64,000 nucleotides of DNA from Acidobacteriota bacterium (lineage in GTDB: Bacteria > Acidobacteriota > Terriglobia > Terriglobales > SCQP01): NCBI GenBank assembly GCA_027459505.1, contig DAIDIE010000029.1:124001-188000 (forward strand), written 5' to 3'. The notes under the pieces were generated by a model. The model was not told where the DNA came from, did not search any database, and was given only the letters and a program-made list of their open reading frames with translations. Both the position numbers and the translations under genes were made by a program. Positions 10,336 through 19,626 of the stretch are shown here, in pieces. Within the stretch, counting starts at the first letter, position 1. The number at the start of each line of letters is the position of its first letter.

Positions 10336-11316
10336 ATGGACAACATCGAACAGTTGCTCGTCAGTCTGCGCGATCCGTCCAACCCGGGTTACCGCCGCGC
10401 CGTTGCCCATGCGCTCACGTTGGCCGAACAGGGTGGCGCGGCCGGCGAGCAGCTCGCCCAGGCGGTGTTTCCGCTTGGTGGGCACGCGCTGACCATCGGC
10501 TTTACTGGCGCCCTGGGCAGCGGTAAGAGCACGCTGGTGGATCAAGTGGCCGCCGAGTTCCGCTGCCGGGGCAAGCGAGTCGCCATTATCGCCGTTGATC
10601 CCAGCAGTCCCTTCAGCCATGGCGCGATCCTCGGCGACCGCATTCGCATGCAGCGCCACAGCGGAGATGACGGCGTCTTTATTCGCAGCATGGCCGGACG
10701 CGGCGCCGCTGGCGGGCTTGCCCCCAGGTTGCTGGAGGCCATCGCGGTTTTCGATGCCGCCGCCTGGGATGTGGTTCTCGTCGAAACCGTCGGGGTAGGC
10801 CAGGGCGACACGCTGGTGGCCAGCGTGGTTGATCTGACCGCGGTGGTCCTGGTTCCTGGTTTGGGAGATGAAATTCAGACCATGAAATCGGGGCTGCTCG
10901 AAGTTGCCGACCTGTTTGTGTTGAACAAGGCCGACTTGGGAGTCGAGCGGCTGCATACGGAGGTTACCTCCATGCTGGAACTCAGCACCAGCTTGCATAC
11001 GGACTCGGCCGTCGTCCCTGTGCTCAGAACCATTGCACTCACCGGGGAAGGCGTTCCACTCCTTGTGGAAGCAATTGACACCCAACGCGTTAGCCAACTC
11101 GCCTCTGGTCAGTGGCAGCGACGCCAGCAACGGCAATGGCGGCAGCGGCTCAGCAGCCGCATGCGGGAGTGGCTTTGGGAGCAGCAACTGGCTCCCTTCC
11201 TTGCTGCGGAAGAGGAAACCATGGATCAACTGGCGTCGGCCATCGCGCGGCGCTCTCTGGCTCCCGAACTGGCGATGGAGCAACTCCGTAACTTGTGGCG
11301 GCGCCGGGAAGTCTAG
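10336..11316 (+). CDS. meaB: MeaB/ArgK-type G3E GTPase (methylmalonyl-CoA mutase chaperone)
   Basis: GTPase of 326 aa that protects and reloads the B12 cofactor of acyl-CoA mutases. The G1 P-loop is GALGSGKSTLVDQ, with AVDPSSPFSHGAILGDRIRM, FIRSMAGRG, ETVGVGQGDTLVA and the G4 motif NKAD. Length and order match the family. It was formerly named ArgK and treated as an ornithine/arginine transport kinase, a role not supported for this family. No mutase gene lies in the window, so its client must be encoded elsewhere. It starts 27 bp after the response regulator and may be co-transcribed with it. Confidence 0.92.
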   Translation: MDNIEQLLVSLRDPSNPGYRRAVAHALTLAEQGGAAGEQLAQAVFPLGGHALTIGFTGALGSGKSTLVDQVAAEFRCRGKRVAIIAVDPSSPFSHGAILGDRIRMQRHSGDDGVFIRSMAGRGAAGGLAPRLLEAIAVFDAAAWDVVLVETVGVGQGDTLVASVVDLTAVVLVPGLGDEIQTMKSGLLEVADLFVLNKADLGVERLHTEVTSMLELSTSLHTDSAVVPVLRTIALTGEGVPLLVEAIDTQRVSQLASGQWQRRQQRQWRQRLSSRMREWLWEQQLAPFLAAEEETMDQLASAIARRSLAPELAMEQLRNLWRRREV

Positions 11317-11348
11317 CTAGCAGAAGAGGCGACCGTCACTCCATGTGC

Positions 11349-11377
11349 TTGCCTCGTAGGCCGCGTGTCTTTAAAAT
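11349..11377 (+). promoter_or_regulatory. Sigma-70-like promoter for hrcA-grpE-dnaJ
   Basis: TTGCCT (4/6) and TAAAAT (5/6) are separated by exactly 17 bp and lie about 60 bp before hrcA. No CIRCE element overlaps it. Confidence 0.5.
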
Positions 11378-11439
11378 AGAGCTAGGCGTTAAGTGCTTTC
11401 CCATCAAAGAATTGGAGAGCCGCCTGCAAAAACGAGCCA

Positions 11440-12513
11440 ATGCCAGAGGGCCATTTCAATCCGGTACCCCAATCATCTCTGACGCCGCGTCAGGACGAAG
11501 TCTTGCGCGCGGTGGTGGGAGCATATCTGAGCACCGGCGAGCCAGTCGCCTCGCGTACCTTGGCCCAGCAGCGCAGTGATGGGCTGAGTCCGGCCACTAT
11601 CCGGAACATTCTCGCGGCGCTGGAGGACCAGGGACTACTGCACCAGCCGCATACCTCTGCTGGGCGTGTTCCCACTCTGCTTGCACTCCGTATGTACGCG
11701 CAGGCGCTCTCCGTCCAGCCACGCCATTTATCCGCCGAGGACGCTGAGCGGCTGCACCGCGCCCTGGACGGCGTCAATGAAGGTCCCGATCTGTTGGCGC
11801 GGGCCTGCCAGTTCCTCTCCGACGTGACCCAGCAGATGGGTCTGGTGCTGGTGGCGCCTTGGACTGATGCCGGTTTGAAGCATTTGCGCTTTATCCGCCT
11901 CACCGGCCGGCGCGTGCTCGCCGTTTTGATCGCCGGCGATGGCCAGGTGCGCGAACGCGTGGCGCGCTTGCCGGAAGACTATTCGCAGGATGAGCTGGAC
12001 GCCGCCGCCCGTTATTTCAATGCCGCTTTCCCAGGCTGGACCTTGCAGCGCATCCGCCGCGAGCTGATCCGCCGCATCGATGAGGATCGCGCCGCCTACG
12101 ATGAGCTGCTCAAGCGTGTGCTGGTGCTTTACCACTGTGGCGTCCTGGAGATGCAGGACAGGGGCGAGGTCTACCTGGAAGGCACCTCACATCTGTTGAG
12201 CGTGCTGCGCGACCATGAGCGGATGGCGGGCATCTTATCCGCGTTAACCACGCGGGAAAAACTGCTCGGCCTGCTCTCGGGCATCCTGGAGGCGAACCAG
12301 CGCGATTCCTCCGCGGTGCGCATTGAAGTGGGATTGGAGCAGCAGAATCTGCCGGAATTTGCCCTGATAGCCGCCCCCTACATCGCCAGCGATCTGCGTG
12401 GCGGCACCATCGCCATTCTGGGTGCCACGCGTATGGAATACGAACGGGCGGTCAGCGCCGTTTGCAGCGTCCGCGACGTGTTCCAGCGGGTGCTCTCGCA
12501 GGAGTTGGACTGA
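11440..12513 (+). CDS. hrcA: Heat-inducible transcription repressor HrcA
   Basis: Repressor of class I heat-shock genes, normally binding CIRCE and kept active by GroEL. It is 357 aa, the family length. The N-terminal winged helix is visible (SLTPRQDEVLRAVVGAYLSTGEPVASRTL, then SPATIRNILAALEDQGLL and HTSAGRVPT). The C-terminal part contains the GAF-like HrcA domain. It heads a grpE-dnaJ cluster in the classic hrcA-grpE-dnaJ order, but dnaK is absent here and CIRCE is not visible upstream, so its operators are probably elsewhere (groESL or dnaK loci). Confidence 0.95.
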   Translation: MPEGHFNPVPQSSLTPRQDEVLRAVVGAYLSTGEPVASRTLAQQRSDGLSPATIRNILAALEDQGLLHQPHTSAGRVPTLLALRMYAQALSVQPRHLSAEDAERLHRALDGVNEGPDLLARACQFLSDVTQQMGLVLVAPWTDAGLKHLRFIRLTGRRVLAVLIAGDGQVRERVARLPEDYSQDELDAAARYFNAAFPGWTLQRIRRELIRRIDEDRAAYDELLKRVLVLYHCGVLEMQDRGEVYLEGTSHLLSVLRDHERMAGILSALTTREKLLGLLSGILEANQRDSSAVRIEVGLEQQNLPEFALIAAPYIASDLRGGTIAILGATRMEYERAVSAVCSVRDVFQRVLSQELD

Positions 12514-12583
12514 GCCTGCGTTCTCCACGGACGCGCGGCCCGCGCCAGGGGGGCATCGGGAAGAAACTTGAGGAATGTCGATT

Positions 12584-13153
12584 ATGAGTGAGACGACAGA
12601 GACCAAAGAAGGCCGGCTTGAGGCTCAAGCCGGAAATCCGGCCGGTGAGCAGGAAGAGCTGAATCCGGCTGAAGTGCTGCAGCAGCGCCATGAGGAAGAA
12701 GTCCGCCGGCTCAAGTCCGAGCGCGACCAGATGGGCGATCAATTGCTGCGCGCCATGGCGGACTTTGACAATTTCCGCAAGCGTACCCAAAAAGAATTGG
12801 GCGAGCAGCGTATTCTGGGCGCCCTGGATGCGTTGCAACTGTTTCTGCCCATTGCTGACGGGTTCGAACGCGCCCTGCAGGCGGGCGGCTCTCCGGAGAC
12901 CTTCCGTAAAGGCATGGAGCTGATCTATCGCCAAATGCAGGACGCGATGCGCCGCGTAGGTTTGGAAGCCGTTCCGGCGGCGGGTGAACCGTTCGATCCG
13001 CACGTGCACGAAGCCGTCGAAATGGTCGAGACCGAGGACGTCCCGCACCACCACGTCGTTGAGGAACTGCAGCGCGGCTACCGGTATAAAGAGAAGCTGC
13101 TGCGTCCTGCCATGGTGCGCGTGGCGCAGAACGAAAAGCAGAAAAGCGATTGA
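12584..13153 (+). CDS. grpE: Nucleotide exchange factor GrpE
   Basis: DnaK ADP/ATP exchange factor of 189 aa. It has an acidic, low-complexity N-terminus, a long coiled-coil (EEVRRLKSERDQMGDQLLRAMADFDNFRKR) and the beta domain with EPFDPHVHEAV and YRYKEKLLRPAMVRVA. ATG 12584 is chosen over the tracked 12575 because GAGGA sits nine bases before the former and abuts the latter. It lies between hrcA and dnaJ, and a structured 67-nt element separates it from dnaJ. Confidence 0.95.
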   Translation: MSETTETKEGRLEAQAGNPAGEQEELNPAEVLQQRHEEEVRRLKSERDQMGDQLLRAMADFDNFRKRTQKELGEQRILGALDALQLFLPIADGFERALQAGGSPETFRKGMELIYRQMQDAMRRVGLEAVPAAGEPFDPHVHEAVEMVETEDVPHHHVVEELQRGYRYKEKLLRPAMVRVAQNEKQKSD

Positions 13154-13174
13154 ACCAACAATTAGGACGGAAGG

Positions 13175-13241
13175 CCAGGGAGCCCTTGCTAGGGCTGCCG
13201 CTAGCTCCCTCCGATGCCGGGGCTTTAGCCCCACTCCCTGG
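13175..13241. repeat. Multi-hairpin intergenic element between grpE and dnaJ
   Basis: Outer arms CCAGGGAG (13175-13182) and CTCCCTGG (13234-13241) are perfect complements. Inside are AGCCCT-TGCT-AGGGCT and GGGGC-TTTA-GCCCC hairpins. There is no T-run, so a simple terminator is unlikely. A REP-like or mRNA-processing element is possible. Confidence 0.5.
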
Positions 13242-13337
13242 TAGATGTTAGGCGCTGATGCCCGGTGCTTTACAAGCGTGTGAGTTGTCTTCCGCGTATT
13301 CTGAGCTGGCCAGCATGGCGCGTTGCAGGTAAGTATT

Positions 13338-14471
13338 ATGCCTATGACAGAGAAGCGGGATTATTACGAGGTACTCGGAGTGGCTCGCGACGCCTCCGAT
13401 GGAGACATCAAGAGCTCGTATCGCAAGCTAGCCATGAAGTACCATCCCGACCGCAACGCGGAAGCGGAGGCGGAGGAGCGCTTCAAGGAGGCCTCGGAGG
13501 CTTACAGCGTACTAGCCGACGCGCAGAAGCGCGCGCAATACGACCGCTTTGGCCATGCCGCCTTTGGTGGCGGCGGTAACGGTTCCGGCGCTGGCTTTGA
13601 TCCCTCGGTCTTCACCGATTTCAGCGACATCTTTGGCGACATCTTCGGTTTCGGGGACCTGTTCGGCGGGGGCGGCCGGCGCGGCAACCGGCCGCAGCGT
13701 GGCAGCGACCTCCGGTACGACCTGGAAATCACCTTCGAGGAGTCGTTGAAAGGGGTCGAGAAGACCCTCAAGTTCAGCCGCTTAGAAGAGTGTGGCGATT
13801 GCAAAGGGCACGGCGGGCGCAACGGCGCGCAGCCGTCTACCTGCCAGGCCTGCGGCGGCCGCGGCCAGGTGCGCTTCCAGCAGGGATTTTTCAGTGTGGC
13901 TCGCACATGCAGCGCCTGCATGGGCGCTGGGCGCGTCAATCGTGATCCTTGTCCGCGTTGTAAAGGGAAGGGCCGGGCCGAGCAACAGGTCACCAGGGCG
14001 GTGCCCGTTCCCGCCGGTGTTGACGATGGCAACCAGTTGCGCATCTCCGGTGAAGGAGAGGCGGGTACGCTGGGCGGAAGTCGTGGCGACCTCTTTGTTG
14101 TTTTGCACATCAAGCCCGACCCGATCTTCGAACGTCGCGACCAGGACTTGTTTTGCAGCGTGCCTCTTTCCTTCCCGCAGGCGGCGCTGGGCTGTGATCT
14201 GGTCATCCCGACGCCCTGGGGAGAAGAGAAGGTGAGTGTTCCCGCCGGCATTCAGAGTGGAGCGGAGCTGCCGGTTTTGCGCGGCAAGGGCGTGCCGCGC
14301 GTCAATGGCCGCGGCCGCGGCGATCTGCACATGGTCGCCCATGTCGAGACCCCGCAGAAGCTCACCCGCGAGCAGCGCCAGTTGTTTGAGCAACTCCGCG
14401 ACCTCATGCCCCACAACAATCAGCCTCGCGACCGCGGCTTGCTGGACAAGGTAAAGGACTTTTTTGCCTAG
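13338..14471 (+). CDS. dnaJ: Chaperone DnaJ
   Basis: Type I Hsp40 co-chaperone of DnaK, 377 aa. The J domain carries HPD in KYHPDRN, followed by a Gly/Phe-rich region. Four zinc-centre repeats read [24 protein letters not shown] and CPRCKGKG, and the C-terminal substrate domains follow. The ORF opens at 13323, and the ATG at 13338 ([13 protein letters not shown]) fits the family N-terminus. rsmE begins 9 bp downstream, so the two are co-transcribed. Confidence 0.96.
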   Translation: MPMTEKRDYYEVLGVARDASDGDIKSSYRKLAMKYHPDRNAEAEAEERFKEASEAYSVLADAQKRAQYDRFGHAAFGGGGNGSGAGFDPSVFTDFSDIFGDIFGFGDLFGGGGRRGNRPQRGSDLRYDLEITFEESLKGVEKTLKFSRLEECGDCKGHGGRNGAQPSTCQACGGRGQVRFQQGFFSVARTCSACMGAGRVNRDPCPRCKGKGRAEQQVTRAVPVPAGVDDGNQLRISGEGEAGTLGGSRGDLFVVLHIKPDPIFERRDQDLFCSVPLSFPQAALGCDLVIPTPWGEEKVSVPAGIQSGAELPVLRGKGVPRVNGRGRGDLHMVAHVETPQKLTREQRQLFEQLRDLMPHNNQPRDRGLLDKVKDFFA

Positions 14472-14480
14472 GCGGCATCC

Positions 14481-15209
14481 ATGAGCCGGCGCCGCTTCTT
14501 CGCTTCCGCGCGGTCAGGTCAGCAAGCCTGGATTCGCGGACCCGAGGTACACCATCTTCGCTCGGTGCTGCGCGTCGCTCCCGGCCAGCAATACGAACTG
14601 GCGGTGGACGGGGACGTTTTTCTGGCCACCGTCGATGCGGTCGATGGCCAGGCGATTCGATTTGCGCTGGGCGAGCCCGTGCCCGCACGGGAACGGACAA
14701 TATCGATAAGGCTGTGCCCGTCGATTTTCAAGTTCGACCGGTTTGAATGGCTGCTGGAAAAAGCCACGGAACTGGGCGTTACCGAAATTCAGCCGCTGAT
14801 TACCAGGCGCACGGAAGCACACCTTGCCGCCGCCGCGATCAAACGGACCGAGCGCTGGCGCAAGCTGCTATTGCAGGCTGCGCAGCAATCCCGCCAGGCC
14901 GCTGCGCCCGCCTTACTGGATCCGCAAACATGGAAACAGTTCCTGGCCGCGCAACCGGAGCAGAATACCGGCCGGGTCCGCCTTTTCTTGAGCGAGTTCT
15001 CCGGGGCGCCTCTGCTGCGCGATGTGGTGAGTCCTGTGGAAGCGAACCAGTGGGAGCTCATTGCCGGCCCCGAGGGTGGGTGGACTGAGGATGAAGCGGC
15101 TGCCGCCAGTCAGGCCGGTCTCCTGCCCGTCTCGCTCGGTCCGCACATCCTGCGCGCTGAAACCGCCGGCATTGCCGCACTAGCCGCCCTGAATTGTCTG
15201 CTCTCCTGA
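14481..15209 (+). CDS. rsmE: 16S rRNA m3U1498 methyltransferase RsmE
   Basis: SPOUT methyltransferase that modifies U1498 of 16S rRNA, 242 aa. Motifs are the PUA-like N-terminus (SRRRFF, HHLRSVLRV), KATELGVTEIQPL, the SAM knot AGPEGGWTEDE and SLGPHILRAETAGIAAL. The gene closely follows dnaJ, a frequent bacterial arrangement, and ends at a strong bidirectional terminator facing rho. Confidence 0.95.
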   Translation: MSRRRFFASARSGQQAWIRGPEVHHLRSVLRVAPGQQYELAVDGDVFLATVDAVDGQAIRFALGEPVPARERTISIRLCPSIFKFDRFEWLLEKATELGVTEIQPLITRRTEAHLAAAAIKRTERWRKLLLQAAQQSRQAAAPALLDPQTWKQFLAAQPEQNTGRVRLFLSEFSGAPLLRDVVSPVEANQWELIAGPEGGWTEDEAAAASQAGLLPVSLGPHILRAETAGIAALAALNCLLS

Positions 15210-15245
15210 CCCGCCGCTTTTGCTGACGTCCTCCCTCAAGACGCA

Positions 15246-15275
15246 AAAGCCCGGGAACAAGTGTTCCCGGGCTTT
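15246..15275. terminator. Bidirectional terminator between rsmE and rho
   Basis: A 14-bp perfect inverted repeat, AAAGCCCGGGAACA and its complement, is separated by two bases. A-rich and T-rich flanks lie on both sides. It sits between convergent genes and can serve both strands. Confidence 0.85.
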
Positions 15276-15315
15276 GCTATTCTGATTGGCGCAGGTTCGG
15301 TGTATGGACCGGCGT

Positions 15316-16566
<1,251 letters not shown>

Positions 16567-16720
16567 GCGGATATATCGGGGAGGAGGGAGATTCGAGAAT
16601 GTTCAAACGCCGGGAACCCGGCGGGCGGGAGTTTTAACGTACAAGCCTTCTACGGTAAAAAGATGTTCCGGAGAAACGGGAAGTAATGCTTTCAAGCCCG
16701 TTCGGAGTGGTAGAAGCCAC

Positions 16721-16751
16721 AGCATAACACAAATCAACTACTCGCGTGCAA
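16721..16751 (-). promoter_or_regulatory. rho: Tentative rho promoter
   Basis: On the minus strand TTGCAC and TATGCT are separated by 19 bp, about 155 bp before the rho start. The spacing is long, so this is a weak call. Confidence 0.3.
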
Positions 16752-16852
16752 GTCCTTTTGGCGGCTCGCGTTAGAGGCCGTACCGGCCGCAGGGGTGTTC
16801 CAGCCGCTCCATTATCCGGAGGTAACCCCGCCGCGTGGATCGGGCGTAACGC

Positions 16853-17152
16853 TTAGTCCAGGTCGAAATCCCGCAGCGGTTTGTCCGGCGCGGGCTCATT
16901 GCGGGCGCGCCGCAGCCCTTCTTCAAACTTTTCCCGCAGCAACTCTTCCCGGCGCTTCTGGGCAGCCACCGACTTCTGGAAGAGCTCGTGCCGCTGCGCC
17001 TCTCTCTCTTTCAACTGCCGGGCCGCTTCCCCCAGGTCCAGATCCACTTTGGGCCGGCTGCGTGGCTGGTGGTCAATGATTGCGCCGCTCTCGGCGTCCA
17101 CATGGAGTGTAGAGCCGCAATCCGGGCATTCGATTTTTAGGACGCCTTTCAC
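16853..17152 (-). CDS. Small zinc-ribbon/coiled-coil hypothetical protein
   Basis: Protein of 99 aa. The N-terminus has one CxxC knuckle (IECPDCGSTLHVDAESG) of the kind that begins with a nucleic-acid-binding zinc ribbon. Only two cysteines are present, so a full ribbon would need dimerisation. The rest is a charged helical region (QLKEREAQRHELFQKSVAAQKRREELL). Its ATG overlaps the stop of the CBS-domain gene by four bases (ATGA), so it is translationally coupled to it. Function unknown. Confidence 0.7.
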   Translation of the reverse strand: MKGVLKIECPDCGSTLHVDAESGAIIDHQPRSRPKVDLDLGEAARQLKEREAQRHELFQKSVAAQKRREELLREKFEEGLRRARNEPAPDKPLRDFDLD

Positions 17153-18624
17153 GCTGATCTGCCTTTCTGGGCCTCCGCCGCCCCGGCTTCGCGGCCAATG
17201 CGCTGCGCGAGCTGATTCAACGTGATTGCCAGCAGGGAATTGGCGCGCGGCCGCTTTCCGCCACGCTCGTCAGGAACCATTTCGATAGGGAGCGTGTCTC
17301 CGGGCTCGACCGGCCCATTGCCTTGGTGAGCCGAACCGCTGCCCTGATCCCCGGAGCCCGATTCCAGTGCCGCCGGTTCAAGACTTCGAACCCGTAGCCG
17401 CAGCACGCGCACCGCGTTGGCTTCGAGAACTTCGAACTCCAGCCCCTGCGTCTGAAGCTTCTCGCCGCGCTGAGGGATCGCCCCGGTCGTTTCCGCCAGG
17501 AAACCTCCCACCGTAGTGGCTTCGCGGCTTTCGATATGAGTATTCATCAGTTCGTTGAGGGTGTCCAGATCGAGCGTGCCATCCACCACAAACTGTCGTG
17601 GCGACTCTTCGATCCATTCCGGCGTAGGGTGGCCGGCCTCTTCGGGCATCTCGCCCACAATCTCCTCGACCAGATCGTCCATGGTAACCACGCCGGCAAC
17701 GCTGCCGTACTCGTTAATCACCACCGCGAGCTGCATGCCCTCCTGCTGCAATTCGCGCATGAGATCCGCGGTACTCTTGCTTTCCGGTACAAACAGTACC
17801 GGCCGCGTCAGCGAGCGTACCGTCTGGCTGGCAAGTTCTGTGTCGGGCACGTGCAGCAGTTCGTGCACGGTCACCACTCCCGCGACATGGTCAATGTCTT
17901 TCTCATAAACCGGCAAACGTTCCACATGCTTGTTCTTGGATAAGCCTCTGAGCATCGCTTTCAGCTCCGCCAGCGACGAGTCGGCGGAGATGGCGATGAC
18001 ATCCGGGCGGGGCACCATTACCTCGCGCACCCGCTTGTCGCCAAACTCCAGAGCCGATTGCACCAGCTCGCGATCGCTTTCTTCAATGATGCCCTCTTCG
18101 GCGCCCGCTTCCACCAACGCTTCTATCTCCGACTCGCGCTGCTGCTCAGGATCGGGTTCAACCGCATGCTCGTTGAGCGAGGCGAGCGAAAGTAGAAAAC
18201 GGGTGATCACCACCGCGGGCATGATGATCAACACCGCCACGCGCAGCAGTGGCAACAAGCGCTGCAGCCAGGTCCCCGATGTCCGCACCATCAATCCGCT
18301 TGGAATGACCTGCCCGCAAAAGACGATGAGCGCTCCCAACAGCACGAGAGCCACGGCCCAGTCCGCAAGCTGTGCCTGACCCGCCAGTAACAGCAGGGTT
18401 CCGGAGATGCCCATCGTAATCAGGCTGCCCCCTACCCAAAGTTGAGAGGCCAGCGCAATCTGTTCGTCAGGCACCCGGATACGTTTCTGCACCTGCTCGG
18501 CAAAGTGCTCCAGCGCCTCCTGGGCTTGCCGGTCCAGAAGACGGCCACGCTCGCGGTAAAGCTGGTCCACGTAAGAGAACAGCGTGTAAAGCAGCGCGGC
18601 GCAGATAAAAACAACGAGGATCAT
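17149..18624 (-). CDS. CBS-domain membrane protein, HlyC/CorC (CorB-like) family
   Basis: Protein of 491 aa. An N-terminal helix and three further membrane segments (GGSLITMGISGTLLLLAG, WAVALVLLGALIVFCG, LLRVAVLIIMPAVVITRFLL) form a DUF21/CNNM-like module. A CBS pair follows (REVMVPRPDVIAISADSS, SVAGVVTMDDLVEEIVGE) and a C-terminal CorC/HlyC transporter-associated domain (VDGTLDLDTLNELM ... GEKLQTQGLEFEVLEANAVRVLRLRV). The last ~80 residues are low-complexity. Likely role: Mg2+/Co2+ efflux or resistance. The start overlaps the ybeY stop as ATGA. Confidence 0.85.
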   Translation of the reverse strand: MILVVFICAALLYTLFSYVDQLYRERGRLLDRQAQEALEHFAEQVQKRIRVPDEQIALASQLWVGGSLITMGISGTLLLLAGQAQLADWAVALVLLGALIVFCGQVIPSGLMVRTSGTWLQRLLPLLRVAVLIIMPAVVITRFLLSLASLNEHAVEPDPEQQRESEIEALVEAGAEEGIIEESDRELVQSALEFGDKRVREVMVPRPDVIAISADSSLAELKAMLRGLSKNKHVERLPVYEKDIDHVAGVVTVHELLHVPDTELASQTVRSLTRPVLFVPESKSTADLMRELQQEGMQLAVVINEYGSVAGVVTMDDLVEEIVGEMPEEAGHPTPEWIEESPRQFVVDGTLDLDTLNELMNTHIESREATTVGGFLAETTGAIPQRGEKLQTQGLEFEVLEANAVRVLRLRVRSLEPAALESGSGDQGSGSAHQGNGPVEPGDTLPIEMVPDERGGKRPRANSLLAITLNQLAQRIGREAGAAEAQKGRSA

Positions 18625-19382
18625 CGTCCCCTCCCCACGCCAGTGCTCTTGATTGCCTTCTTCCCGCGCGACTTTGGTGCGGGAGCTGCCGTGGTCCGGT
18701 GAGCCGCCGCCTGTCGCACCCCACCCGTTTGGGGGGCCTTGGCGGCCCGCTTCGGATGGGGAGCCCCTTTTGCGGCTGTTACAGAGGATCGCGGTGAAGC
18801 CGTGGATGGTCCCGTCCCCTTTACCCGCGCCCGGCTTCGGCGCTTCGCTTCGTTCCTGGATTTGGGCGTGCCTTCAGCCGAGCGTTCGCGTGGAGCGCGT
18901 TTGGCGGCCGGTGAACGCCTCTGCGTTCGTCCAATCAGGCCGCAAGGCAGACCCAATTGCCGGCGCAGCGTCTCTTCCAGGCGGTGCATCTCCCCCCGGT
19001 CGGTCTCGTGGTCCATGCCGTTCAAATGCAGCAGTCCGTGCAGGATCAGCACGCGCACTTCCGTTTCAACCGAATGACCCAGCCGCTCGGCCTGCAGCTC
19101 CGCTGTGTCCAGCGAAACAATCAGATCGCCAAGATAATCCGGGGAAAAGTCCTCGTCGAATTCACCTGAGGCAGGGAACTGTTCCCAAGCCGCCGGGAAT
19201 GACAGCACGTCCGTCGGCGCGTCCTTCCCACGGTATTGCAGGTTCAGGGAACGAACGCTGGCGTCGTCAGTCAGGCAGACATTCACCCGCCGCTCAATGG
19301 CGGCTAACTCCTGCGCCTGGCGCAGAAACTGGCGCAGTGGGGCGAGTGAAAGCTTGCGGCGAGAATGCTGCAACAGAATCAT
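18621..19382 (-). CDS. ybeY: Endoribonuclease YbeY with long basic C-terminal tail
   Basis: Metallo-endoribonuclease for 16S rRNA 3' maturation and ribosome quality control, 253 aa. The zinc site HGLLHLNGMDHETD is clear, with DVLSFP and YLGDLIVSLD upstream. ATG 19382 (MILLQHSRRKLS) is chosen because family members begin here. After residue ~155 comes a ~100-residue tail rich in Lys, Arg, Ala and Pro, resembling histone H1-type low complexity. This tail is absent from typical ~150-180-aa YbeY and may bind RNA. It sits in the common phoH-ybeY-CBS order. Confidence 0.9.
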   Translation of the reverse strand: MILLQHSRRKLSLAPLRQFLRQAQELAAIERRVNVCLTDDASVRSLNLQYRGKDAPTDVLSFPAAWEQFPASGEFDEDFSPDYLGDLIVSLDTAELQAERLGHSVETEVRVLILHGLLHLNGMDHETDRGEMHRLEETLRRQLGLPCGLIGRTQRRSPAAKRAPRERSAEGTPKSRNEAKRRSRARVKGTGPSTASPRSSVTAAKGAPHPKRAAKAPQTGGVRQAAAHRTTAAPAPKSRGKKAIKSTGVGRGR

Positions 19383-19566
19383 CGCCGCACACCCGCTCGC
19401 TCCGCGGAGCCATGGCGGATTGCCATGCGCCATCCGGTAGAGTGGTGCTGAAAGACTTGGTATTCGGGTTCTGGGGGCTCGTCCATGGTCGATGGCGGCG
19501 TCGCTTGAGACTGCGCCTGCTGCTTTGGTCTATGCTTCGATCGCTGCTTCGATCCTGCCACGATCC

Positions 19567-19608
19567 TGCCACGATCCTGCAACGATCGATCGTTGCAGGA
19601 TCGTGGCA
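19567..19608. repeat. 42-bp perfect palindrome with flanking tandem 11-mers
   Basis: Half-site TGCCACGATCCTGCAACGAT (plus C) is followed immediately by its exact reverse complement. To the left the 11-mer ACGATCCTGCC is tandemly repeated (from about 19550), and GCTTCGATC units lie further left. It is located just after the phoH stop. No T-run follows on either side. Confidence 0.9.
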
Positions 19609-19626
19609 CCAATCGCTACCTTTTCA

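Noticed and set aside
10336-11316. ArgK arginine/ornithine transport kinase
   Set aside because: Motifs are those of the MeaB G3E GTPase; the transport-kinase name is an outdated label.
11317-11439. CIRCE element upstream of hrcA
   Set aside because: No TTAGCACTC-N9-GAGTGCTAA pair; only an isolated AAGTGCTT-like half is present.
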